64,000 nt of DNA, from assembly GCA_030052745.1 (NCBI GenBank), contig JANBVO010000022.1:1-64000 (forward strand). The letters run 5' to 3'. This document shows positions 55,216 through 64,000 of the stretch, piece by piece (position 1 is the stretch's first letter; every line of letters starts with the position of its first letter). A program made the position numbers and the translations under genes. Below the pieces are notes generated by a model. That model saw nothing but the letters and a program-made list of their open reading frames with translations. It searched no databases and had not been told where the DNA came from. This DNA is from Pleurostoma richardsiae. Taxonomy: Eukaryota > Ascomycota > Sordariomycetes > Calosphaeriales > Pleurostomataceae.

Positions 55216-56901
55216 TCATATGGCCCGCTCCGCACGTGCTCTATTCTCTCTGTACCTCTTCTCCTTGGCAGCGAGCTTTCTGCGCTTCTTCCAGGACCGG
55301 TTCAGGTCGCCGCGATGCTCCCAGAACCAGCTCTGGAAATCACTCGCAGCGGAAGCTCCTTTGGAGCCGCCCTCCTCGTGGTAAGCATCAGGTACAGATG
55401 GATCCGGTCCGTTGGCACCTTCAGCCATACTGCCCAGCATCAACGCCTCGTCTTCCTCAATGTCGTCGTCCCCGTCGCCATCTCGCCACACATTGAGTGC
55501 CCTATTAGGGTGCGCTGTGTCAGGGGTGGGGGCAGCACTGCGGATGTTGCGCCATTCTAGGTCCTCACGCGAGAAGGGGGTCAGGGGAGGTTGCGCGGGT
55601 TGGGGCGGGAAGGAATCATTCTGGTCTTTCTGGTCGTCGGCATCAAAGAAGCTGAAGGGTTTCAGGTCGCCTGGCGTTTGCTCTTCCACAGCGGTGTCTC
55701 CAGGCCTGGGCCGTTTATACAGGGCCTCCAGAGGATGCACCTTCGTCGCTGCGGGCGTAGTCGGAGGAGGCGGTATCTGGATCGTCAGGCCTTTTGGCGA
55801 GCCAGACAACTTGAGCTGCTGAGGATCGGGCCGCGTGGACTGCAGGCTCGACGGATCTTTGCTTGAACCCCTTTCCTGGGAACGCGAGGCGCTGTCGACG
55901 CTAATGTCCTCTTCTTCTGCAGAGCTACTTGTTGCATCACTGTCATCGTCCCCTGAAGAGCTGCCACTGCTGCTCGTATCATCTTGGTCGGCTGGTGCCT
56001 TGGGTCTCGCAACGACTGCAACCACCTGTGCCGAAAGCATGGGCCGTGTGCCTTTAGCCACCTCCACCACATCCCCATCCTCGTCGACCCATCCTTTGCC
56101 GTCGACATACTTAGTAGGCTTGGCGGGATTGGACAATGAAGCGTCTAGTGTCTTGAGGAAGGTGGGAAACTTGACTGTCTTCTCGAACTCGTGAACCACA
56201 ACCTCCCTGGTGCTGCTTCTTTTCCTCGGCTGCTTCCTTGCCCTCGAAGTTTCCAGGGTGTCCGCAAGATCAGCCTTATTGGGAGGAAGCCTCGTCTTGA
56301 CCAGGCACTCCGGGCCATCCGTGTATTTGGACTTGACCTCCTGACGCCTCCTTTCCTCCTTCTTCCTCTTCACATTCTTCTCGTCTTTGCTGCTTTTGTA
56401 CTTTTTACTGCTCTTGTCTGCCTTGTCGTTCTTCCTCGATTTTGCCTCGTCAGGGGACACGGTCCATCCTCTCTTCACCTTGCGACCCTCCTCCAGCTCG
56501 ACGCCTATGACCTCCTCGGGATCTCGCTTCCTCTTCTTCATATCTTTCGACTTCTTCTCATTCGTAGGGCCAGAGTTGTCTGCAGCAGCCGCAACTGCCT
56601 TGGCAGACGGTCGAGGCATGTCTTCGGGGCGGGCCGGCTCGATGCGGATTTTGGTTCCCTTGAGCACGGCACCGTTGAGCTTCTTCCGGATACTTTCGGC
56701 GTCGGCAGTAGGGAGATTGACAAATCCGTAGCGCTTCTCGGGGAAGGTCTGGAGGGTGTGGTAAGAAATGGTGGTAGCCCTGGGCAGAACCGAGCTAGGC
56801 AGGATGAAGTTGACGAGATCCGGGTCGAAGGGGGTGATGTGGAGTCTTGTATACGGCTCTGTGATGCCTGGCAGATCTCGACTCTGGTCTGTGGTAGTCA
56901 T
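55216..56901 (-). CDS. Nucleolar RRM protein (NOL8/Nop8-like, SRP40-type low complexity)
   Basis: Intronless, 561 residues from ATG 56901; the longer frame upstream is non-conserved leader. Residues about 18-90 form an RNA recognition motif: TRLHITPFDPDLVNFIL, YGFVNLPTADAESIRKKLNG, and VLKGTKIRIEPARP. A Lys/Glu-rich charged middle follows (KKSSKKYKSSKDEKNVKRKK-like), then an acidic Ser-rich tract. The conserved C-terminal box is FQSWFWEHRGDLNRSWKKRR, typical of fungal proteins grouped with Nop8/NOL8, which act in 60S ribosome assembly in the nucleolus. The assignment depends on the RRM plus C-terminal box. It is likely an essential housekeeping gene, which marks this end of the window as core genome. 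Confidence 0.75.
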   Translation of the reverse strand: MTTTDQSRDLPGITEPYTRLHITPFDPDLVNFILPSSVLPRATTISYHTLQTFPEKRYGFVNLPTADAESIRKKLNGAVLKGTKIRIEPARPEDMPRPSAKAVAAAADNSGPTNEKKSKDMKKRKRDPEEVIGVELEEGRKVKRGWTVSPDEAKSRKNDKADKSSKKYKSSKDEKNVKRKKEERRRQEVKSKYTDGPECLVKTRLPPNKADLADTLETSRARKQPRKRSSTREVVVHEFEKTVKFPTFLKTLDASLSNPAKPTKYVDGKGWVDEDGDVVEVAKGTRPMLSAQVVAVVARPKAPADQDDTSSSGSSSGDDDSDATSSSAEEEDISVDSASRSQERGSSKDPSSLQSTRPDPQQLKLSGSPKGLTIQIPPPPTTPAATKVHPLEALYKRPRPGDTAVEEQTPGDLKPFSFFDADDQKDQNDSFPPQPAQPPLTPFSREDLEWRNIRSAAPTPDTAHPNRALNVWRDGDGDDDIEEDEALMLGSMAEGANGPDPSVPDAYHEEGGSKGASAASDFQSWFWEHRGDLNRSWKKRRKLAAKEKRYRENRARAERAI

Positions 56902-59166
56902 GGTGACTCCATTTGTCTTATGGGACTGTGAACAGCGCAACGCACTGCGACAGCGACGTGTGCACGCGGTGGAAGCGTCAGTGCTTCGGAGAGAGGGGGA
57001 GAGAGAGAGGATGCTGAAGACCCAAAGACAGAGACCGGCCATCAGAAATTTCTGATTGGCTGAAATCCCACAATGATCCCGTCGACTCTAGGGAGCAAGT
57101 TACCTAACTTGCAGCCTAAGGTACCCCCTAACCTGCTGACTTAGCCCGGGGGCTCCGTCAGGTGACCCGGTCTTCTAGATGCCTTCTAGCGCCGCCTGGG
57201 CTGCGCAGCCTTGCGACCATCACTACGTAACATCACGTGCCCCAGTCGGTACCTTGGAGGCTTAGGTGCCTTATTCTAGCGCGGTAGCTAACGGACTCTA
57301 ACGTTATTTCTACTCTTATCCCGGCTGCACAAAGAAGATATTTGGCGTTGACCTTCCCTTCCTCCGCCTCTGTTTGTGGCGTGGCCGGATGCATCGCGGC
57401 ATCGCAGTCCTGTCTCGCTTATTTGTCATTGGACTACGCAAGCACCGATTCTGTAGGTCTGAACGTCCCAGATTTGCTCCTGTGCCCGCCATCTGCTGTC
57501 TGCCTGGGTAGATCGCCTGTATTTGCCCTTCCGTGATACCAGGCCTCGCTTTCCCACGAGCCCTGTTATACGAACCGATGCTCCAAACAAGCAACCCCCA
57601 GTGGCACTCCGCTGTCCTTGGCGTCTTCCGCTCCGTCAAAGACGAGTTAAGTTCGGAGGGGATGGCTGCGAGGAGCTCGATCTCATTCCGGGCGACCGTG
57701 TCTCAGGAACAAGACACCGGACGCGCGCGCGAGAGAGAGATCGTCCATCTGAATGAAGCCCAGCATCCTCGATCCGGCCGTGCACCACTGCACATTCGGT
57801 TGAGTCCACGGACAGTCGCATACCTGTCTGAAGCCACACATTCCAACCGTCGACACTCAGGCAGCCTCTCTCTGCCTTCCCGCAAGCAAATCTACCTGTA
57901 CTACCTGTGCCTCATCACATCCTGCCCCTTTTTTATTATTCAATTTTACGCATGGTCACGCGATATCCTATTTGCCCCGAAATCATTCAAGTGCGAGATA
58001 ATCAGCGTTGAGAGTTCAGGGTCCACCCAGCGCCGCGCGGGCGGTATTCCTGATGCGATCAGACCTGGAGCTGGGGTTCTCCGTCTCTGGCTCCTTGATC
58101 CGTCCGAAGGCGCAGGCACTTGAATCCACTCTAGACAAGCAATACTATCGGCCGGAGATGCGCGAGCCCATCTTCTCTTCAGGCACAGAAACGATGACAA
58201 AAGACAGTCGTCGGCATCTCGGAGCACGTATGATTGTTTTAGAGACATTCTCGTTGGCAACAGACTGCAATTGCAGTCCCGTGTCTCTAGCGAATATGTT
58301 GCGTATAGCCCGCTAGATTCAACTTTCAAAAGAACATCTCACTACCATAGTAGTACGATGAGCCGGAGACCAGATCACTGCTCGTTCCGGGGCGCTCTGG
58401 AACCGGAACGGGGCCGATAGGCTCCGAGTTGTGGCCAGATGTGCAATCAGCTAATTCAGCGCTTCTAGTCCTCCTTGCGGTTGTGTGTTCTGCACGCGGG
58501 ACGCAGGCTATCCCCGCGTGAAAGCCTATCATGGCATCTGGTTCCTCCTGCGCAGCGTGCGGGAGAGAGATGCCGCTTATACCTCAGGGTCTTTCAGCTC
58601 AGGAGCTCTCGTGGCCCTTTGCCAAGCCGGCGAGCGCCTCAGCGCGTATCATTCCCTCTTCTTGCGCCTCCTGGCTCCACCTTGCCTCCGGTGCCTCCTT
58701 GAAACTCCGACTGTGGGTTCGACCTGTGGGCATTTGTAACGCCAGGGCGCCCATCGTGAGGGAACACTGCTAGCCCATCCGTACTCGTCCTCGTGAAACC
58801 GTAGGCGTACAGGAGCTGGCGGTGGGTACGGCCTCCTTCAAGAACAAGGTGCGGCGCCTGCTGTACTCCGGACTTTGAGGAGTCTTAAGCATGATAAGGA
58901 ACACGTCGGGAGGAGAGCAATCCATATTTAAAGATAGTCGATCGCCTACGCGTCTCATGATGGCATCGCTCGTTCCTCTTTCTTCCCTGCCTGATCTTCT
59001 TTTCTCTCGCCATTCGTTTTGTCCTTCTGGAAAGGGTTTTGTTTGTTAGTGTTTCTTCGAGTATCTGCCTTTCTTGCAGGCTTATCTTTCCTTCGTTTCG
59101 TTGGTCATTTACTTCGCAGACAAACTCTGCGATCCGTATCTAATTGGCCCTTCATCCCTCATCGAG
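56902..59166. other. 2.3 kb intergenic region, no supported gene
   Basis: Holds the promoter of the RRM gene. A 196-codon plus frame at 57533-58123 begins at a weak start, overlaps mirrored frames and shows no domain. TACCT/AGGTA words cluster at 57099-57280. Confidence 0.5.
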
Positions 59167-59803
59167 ATGCTGTCTTCTCACCCCACCCTCTTTCTCCTTG
59201 TTGGAGTTGCGGCAACACTAGCAGGCAAGCCTTCTGCTCCCGGCCCCGGGGGTCTCACTGAGGTCGCAGACTAACTCGCAGGCAGCACCTGTCCTCGACG
59301 CTCGGCAGTCTGCCTGCTTCGTCGTTGGCAGCATTCCCCTCCCCGCTGAGGTTGCCGATGTGGTGACATCGATCCAGGCCTCCATAACCTGCTCCTCTCG
59401 CGCGACGACCCTTTCCGGCGTGCCGGACGTGACCTCGGGGGAGACTTCATTCTCGTCTGTCGACTTCTCCCAGTCAGACCAGACGCCACTCGCGTTCGCT
59501 TTATCCGAATTCGCGACGGCGGATCCGCTCGCCAGCACCGATCTGGCGGAGTTCACCGACCGGCTCAACGTCTATCTAGCGACCGAGGCCGGGATCCGCA
59601 GCGTAGGTGGCAGCTTAGCCATCAAGATCCCGAAATTCTTCCTCGAGTTCCAAGTCAGCCGTATCCAGACGGCGCAGGGGAACCCGCCAACGGAGCCGGG
59701 TCTGCAGGTCGATCATCTCCGGGACAAGGTCCTGAAGAATGCGGCAAGCGAGAGCAAGGACCTGCAGAACCAGGTGACGGCCCTGGCCGAGGTCTTGACT
59801 TGA
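59167..59803 (+). CDS. Small secreted protein of unknown function (5' exon structure uncertain)
   Basis: The firm part is 59282-59803, one frame of 173 codons reading AAPVLDARQSACFVVGSIPL, then IQASITCSSRATTLSGVPDV, GIRSVGGSLAIKIPKFFLEF and a helical end (KVLKNAASESKDLQNQV). An upstream exon from ATG 59167 encodes a hydrophobic stretch (TLFLLVGVAATLAG) suited as a signal peptide. The join is unclear. The best-looking intron is a GC-AG type (AG|GCAAGC ... CTAAC...CTCGCAG, 57 nt), but its phase does not fit. GT donors at GTTGGA or GTTGCG fit phase but are weak. Two cysteines lie near the mature N-terminus. It resembles uncharacterised secreted proteins of plant-associated ascomycetes; no domain is recognised. 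Confidence 0.6.
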
Positions 59804-60200
59804 GCGTTAAGGAGGCTGCGAAAACTCCGCGCAGGCGATCGGGAAGGAGGTGTAAGAGTAGATGCGGGCAGCTAGGATACTCATAATTAAAGGTCTGACC
59901 CCCAGTCTGACCCAATAAAAGTTAAATCGATGTTTCAAGAGTCGCGGTGTTCTTTACATACAAGCTCGGTCGTGTAGCTTGTCCATTATCGCCGAGTCGA
60001 TAGAACGGCAAGTAGGAATAGGATAGTGATGACAAGATAGAACGAGCAAGAAAGTGACACAAAGCAGGCGCGAAATATGTCCTGTCAACAACTCTCGCCA
60101 ATCCAACCCAAACGCCTTGACATCAATGTATCATCCGTAGTGACTTACGTTCCAGGTTTTACGTCCGACTATCATATACACACCAAGCAACAGACACGCC
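59804..60200. other. Convergent intergenic region, no gene seen
   Basis: It lies between the secreted-protein and heme-lyase 3' ends. AT-rich with short frames only. Confidence 0.5.
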
Positions 60201-61425
60201 TCATGCGGCGGAAGCTGACGATTTCTTCGCTGCCGCCGCCAAGTTTGCCTCGCGGACGTCTCCTCCAGACGCTTTCCACCAGACATCTCCGCCCCATCGT
60301 ATAAGTCGTTCAGCCGCGCCCGCCGGTGTCATTGCAGGACGGACATCGAGATAAAAGACCGGCTCGCCGGTCGGCTCAGGAGGGCCGCTGTAATAATCGA
60401 TCACGTAGCGGACCTCCTTCGCCTTCCCAGCCACGTTTCGCGACACGTACCAGTCGTGTCGGTCAAAGGGCGGTTCCACACTAGCAGATATCCATCGTCA
60501 GTCATAAAATGATCTCAGCCTAGGACGCGCGTGCGCCCTCTAGAGCCGGACGAGGACAAACTAAACTTACGCGAACTTGGAGGGGTACAGCCATCCCAGG
60601 ACCTGCAGCATGGTCGCCTTGGGTGTCATTTCCCCGGGCCGTCCTTGGAACCGGATGAGGGTGGGCTCTGAAGCCGTCTCCCAGCCCTCCTTGACCTCCA
60701 GGCGACGCGCTGTCTCGTCAGCGTGTTGCTCACCGCGCTTGCAGATCTCCCAGCCCCTGGCGAGGCCACGGCCAAAGCGACGTTCCCACTCGCGAACCTC
60801 GGCCCAGGCACCCTCGTTGAGGAAGTTGTGCACAGCAACCATGCTCTCAACGGCGGTAACATCGGTATCGGTGTAGCCCTTGCGTAGCAGCGCGTTGTAC
60901 ATTTGCTGGGGCGAGGGGTACTCCCAGTTGCCGTCCCCGGAGCCCTTTGGGATGGAAGAAGGGTCGCGACTCGTGGGAAGAGCATGCGTCTGGTTGGGGG
61001 CGGGCGCCTGGGAGATGTTGTGGAACATGTAATTTAGAGGATTGAGTCTCGAGATGATCGACTGCTGAGACGAAGAGGAGGATGAGGAGGGATCGGCGGG
61101 AGAAGAAGAAGAGAAAGAGACATCAGCGGCCGAGCGCTGAGCATGAGGAACTGGGCAGGACGACGGCGGTAATGCAGGCGGAGCCTTGGATGGCGCCGGT
61201 GAGGCGCGATTCAAAGGGTCGACGGTGCCCTTGTGCATCGGGCAGCCTGGCTGGAAAGAACGTCAGTTTGGGGTGGGAAGTCACGACCTCTCGAAAGGGA
61301 GGTGGAGAGACACTTACTGGTGGTGCAGACTTCTCTGCGAAGTGCTGCGACACTGAAGGATGGTGAGGCGGCAGAGCCTGTGTCGGCGCCGGCGGCGCCG
61401 GACCGTCGGCCCAGAACCAACCCAT
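60201..61425 (-). CDS. Holocytochrome c synthase (cytochrome c-type heme lyase)
   Basis: Three exons, 61425-61318, 61250-60571 and 60480-60201, give 355 residues in consistent phase. The start is MGWFWADG. The heme-regulatory CPM motif comes right after the first junction ([13 protein letters not shown]39-P40). Family blocks in order: [72 protein letters not shown], and after the second junction [23 protein letters not shown] and FYLDVRPAM. The enzyme attaches heme to the CXXCH cysteines of apocytochrome c or c1 in the mitochondrial intermembrane space. A Pro/Ser-rich spacer follows the CPM motif. Whether it serves cytochrome c or c1 cannot be decided by eye. Confidence 0.93.
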
Positions 61426-62408
61426 ACTTTCCAACTGTGGAGGCTACGGCGCTGAATGGGTGAGTGTGGGAGTGTAGAGCCGGGAAGAAGAGAGATAAGA
61501 CACGAGACGCGGCGATGCGGCGATGCGGCGACGCGGGGATGATTCTTCGATTGAGGGACAGACCTGTTGAGGAGGAGGACGGCGACGATGACGCCGCAAA
61601 GAAATTATCTTGCTATTGCCGTTTTGGGCGTTCCGACTACGCGCAGTGACCTCACTAACAATTAAATTACGGAGTATTCTTTTCGCCCAGTGTGCGGGGA
61701 TTTGACGGCGCGGGAGTTTCCGGTGCTGACCTAAGCGTGTCCGCCTCAGAACTGCCTCCTCTTAACTTTTAATTATAGATACTTAGGTAACTCGGCTGAC
61801 TACTCCTCGCAAACAGGATGCATAGTGAAGGTTCCCCCGGTCAATTTTCTCCTCTCATGCCCTCTATGTCCGGGCGCTCGTCTAGCAAGAGCTTGTTGTG
61901 GTCAATAGCATCTTCCACCGGCAAATAGTGAATGGCCTTTGAGCTTCCTGGCATATCGTACGTGCTATCGCGTTCTTGAGCCTTGCTAGAGTAGGTTGGG
62001 GATCCCCGACCTTGAGCTGTATGTAGATAGGTACCTAGGTACTTACCGCCTAAACTGCCTACCTAGGTAGGTAGGTTGGTTGTTACTTGACACACGATGT
62101 GAGCCGCGGCAGGGGGCCCGTGGTGGTACCACCATGCACATCGATGCAATGCACTGCGGCCGGGGTCAGGAATGCCGAGTCTGGACCCGGCCAAGCTATC
62201 TCATCTGCGTGCGGAGTTCCAATCCCGAGCGCGATGCTATCTATGGTTTAGGTACCCCGCAGGTCCGTCCGCTACGGAGCGAAGCCTAGAGAACAGCCCG
62301 CAGCCTCGCGTGGCATTTATAGTTCCGTCAAGCCCCCGAACCCCTACTGCGGCCAATGGAAGCATCAGCACTCAGCGGGCAGCTGTAGCTTCACGCCTAC
62401 CGTTCACT
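61426..62408. other. Divergent intergenic region with AGGTA-word cluster
   Basis: Promoters of the heme lyase and the amidohydrolase. 62030-62076 contains overlapping palindromes (TAGGTACCTAGGTA, TACCTAGGTAGGTA). Similar words occur near 13341-13440 and 57099-57280, suggesting a dispersed intergenic motif of this genome. Confidence 0.5.
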
Positions 62409-64000
62409 ATGTGCGTCGGCCATCACTTTGTATTCCGTAACGGCAGGTTCTTCCAGGCCCGGGCCCCTGTTGGCCGGCGACTAGAAGCGACCTTTGCCGA
62501 GGCGCTGGTGGCCAAGGATGGCGTTATCACATTTGTCGGCCCTGAGTCTGCCGCCGCCGTACGCGAAGCAACCGCTGCCGGGGCGAAAGTACGCGACCTT
62601 GGCGGCCGCGTGGCCATGCCTGGCTTTATAGACGCGCACGTCCACCTGATGGCATTGGGGCTGGCACTGAACAAGCTGGGCCTGGAGCACTGCACCGGCC
62701 TACGAGACATCCGCGCCGTCATATCGGAGTACGCCGCGGCCAACCCCCACCTACCCCGGATCTTCTGCCGCGGCTGGATGCACTCAATGACCCCAGAAGG
62801 TGCCAAAGCGTCGCTAATAGACGACCTCGACTCGCGTCCCATCTTGATCACGTCCAAGGACCTGCACTCGACGTGGTGCAACAGCGCTGCTCTGGCCGAG
62901 CTCGACCTCGACGACGAACCCGACCCGCCTGGTGGCACCATAGAGCGCGACCCCGTTACTGGGAAGCCCAGCGGCGTCATCTCCGAGGCGGCGAACATGA
63001 AGTTCATGGGGCCGTACATGGCACGCATCTCGACAATGGCCGACCGCATCGCGGCACTCAGGGTCGCTATTGACGAGTACAACCGCTGCGGCTACACAGG
63101 ACTCATCGACATGACCATGGAGCCGAACTCATGGGCGGCTATCAGCGAGCTGCGCCGCCAGGAGAAGGCGGCTGGCCGGCGGATTCCCATGCGTATTGCG
63201 GCGTACTGGCTCATCCTGCCCAAAGACGACACCCAGGAGGAAATCAAGCAGGTTGAGCAGGCAGCACAGCTAGCGGAGCAGTGCCGGCAAGACGGCGATG
63301 TCGACTGCCGCATTGTGGGGATTAAGCTCGTGTGCGACGGCATCGTCGACGGCCTGACGGCCAGCCTGAAGGAGCCGTACAGCCATAACATGCATCGCAC
63401 CGATCCCGTCTGGCCTCCCGAGAAGCTCGCCCCTGTCGTCGCAGCAGCGACTAAGCACGGCTTACAGATCGCCCTGCACGCCATTGGCGATAGAACCATC
63501 GCGGGCGCCGTGGGCGTCATAGAACAGCTTCCTGCCTGCGCCCCCCTCCGGCCGCGCATCGAGCACCTTGAGCTCACCGCGGAGGAGGACGCGAAACGCC
63601 TCGGAAAGCTTGGTATTACGGCGTCTGTTCACCCCGTGCACGCCGATCCCGCAATTTTGAAGGCCTGGCCGCTGCTGATCGGTCCGAAGCGGTGCCTGAG
63701 GGCCTTCGCCTACCGCGAGTTCGTCGACGGAGGAGCGCCCCTGGCCGTGGGTTCGGACGCACCGAGCGCGCCGCACCAGCTCGCACACAACTTGTACGTA
63801 GCAACGACTCGGCGGTCGGCGCGGGAGCCAGCACTTGAGACAGTCGTTAATGGGCACTTCGCGCTGACGCTCTGGGAGACGATCGTGGGTATGACACAAG
63901 GCGGCGCAAGGACCATATTCGCCGAGCACAGGATAGGGTCTCTGGAGGTGGGCAAGCGCGCAGATCTGGTCGTCATGGATGCTGGTTGGGATCTTGAGAA
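62409..64000 (+). CDS. YtcJ-type amidohydrolase, 3' end outside the window
   Basis: The frame is open from ATG 62409 to the window edge, at least 530 codons, with no intron seen. It was easily missed because it has no stop inside the window. The metal-binding HxH is in FIDAHVHL (H77, H79). Downstream blocks are GWMHSMTPEGA, ITSKDLHSTWCNSAAL, LQIALHAIGDRT, RIEHLELT, SVHPVHADP and GSDAPSAPHQLAHN, which supply the remaining metal and catalytic residues of the amidohydrolase barrel. The C-terminal part has the usual GSLEVGKRADLVVMD. The group includes N-substituted formamide deformylases and many uncharacterised fungal proteins; it hydrolyses C-N bonds. A cytoplasmic location is likely. The complete protein should be about 540-560 residues. 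Confidence 0.9.
   Translation, partial: MCVGHHFVFRNGRFFQARAPVGRRLEATFAEALVAKDGVITFVGPESAAAVREATAAGAKVRDLGGRVAMPGFIDAHVHLMALGLALNKLGLEHCTGLRDIRAVISEYAAANPHLPRIFCRGWMHSMTPEGAKASLIDDLDSRPILITSKDLHSTWCNSAALAELDLDDEPDPPGGTIERDPVTGKPSGVISEAANMKFMGPYMARISTMADRIAALRVAIDEYNRCGYTGLIDMTMEPNSWAAISELRRQEKAAGRRIPMRIAAYWLILPKDDTQEEIKQVEQAAQLAEQCRQDGDVDCRIVGIKLVCDGIVDGLTASLKEPYSHNMHRTDPVWPPEKLAPVVAAATKHGLQIALHAIGDRTIAGAVGVIEQLPACAPLRPRIEHLELTAEEDAKRLGKLGITASVHPVHADPAILKAWPLLIGPKRCLRAFAYREFVDGGAPLAVGSDAPSAPHQLAHNLYVATTRRSAREPALETVVNGHFALTLWETIVGMTQGGARTIFAEHRIGSLEVGKRADLVVMDAGWDLE

Noticed and set aside
57533-58123. 196-codon plus-strand frame
   Set aside because: No domain, poor start, overlapped by mirrored frames; low-quality coding character.
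62423-63082. 219-codon minus-strand frame and further minus frames to 63976
   Set aside because: Shadows of the plus-strand amidohydrolase, whose motifs are unambiguous.
1-64000. CRISPR array, rRNA genes or bacterial insertion sequences
   Set aside because: No regularly spaced direct repeats, rRNA segments or bacterial transposase frames were seen; the window is fungal nuclear DNA.

Overview
This window is nuclear DNA of a filamentous ascomycete (Pezizomycotina, probably a Sordariomycete; the exact genus cannot be told from the sequence). Support comes from 50-150 nt GT-AG introns, often with a CTAAC/CTAAAC branch point, and fungal-only families: Zn2Cys6 regulators, a LaeA-like methyltransferase, a GH55 glucanase, and an ascomycete laccase ending in DSGL. 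The left end carries C-to-T/G-to-A mutation concentrated in CA/TG dinucleotides, the signature of repeat-induced point mutation (RIP). Exon models were built by hand from splice consensus, frame and family alignment from memory; no search was run.

Layout. 1-7253 is an AT-rich RIP island. It holds the 5' part of a Ty3/gypsy retrotransposon on the minus strand (LTR 3112-3482, gag about 2480-2900, reverse transcriptase about 80-410, cut by the window start). A second LTR copy lies in the opposite orientation at 6871-7253. Between them is a 3.4 kb RIP-destroyed coding-like segment that I cannot identify. The island ends abruptly at 7253. It is followed by broken coding fragments of unknown family, a LaeA-like methyltransferase and a nuclear protein with two chromodomain-like modules.

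14-31 kb is an accessory stretch. It holds a Zn2Cys6 regulator with an MFS transporter next to it, a class II secreted peroxidase, a small membrane protein, a flavin monooxygenase, a metallo-beta-lactamase-fold protein with a substituted motif, a PLC-like phosphodiesterase, an O-methyltransferase pseudogene and a tRNA-Arg(UCG). These include tailoring-type enzymes, but no PKS, NRPS or terpene backbone gene is present.

33-43 kb holds an UNC93-like transporter divergent from a phytanoyl-CoA-dioxygenase-like enzyme, a second Zn2Cys6 regulator, and a cell-wall GH55 exo-beta-1,3-glucanase with an exceptionally long Ser-rich N-terminal region. 44-47 kb holds a divergent pair: a Tm-1-like/UPF0261 protein and a TIM-barrel protein. 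These are the two halves of the plant Tm-1 protein as separate genes, the most distinctive arrangement here.

47-64 kb returns to a mix of a small unknown protein, a nine-exon laccase with 12 and 18 nt microexons, a nucleolar RRM protein, a small secreted protein, holocytochrome c synthase, and a YtcJ-type amidohydrolase that runs off the right edge.
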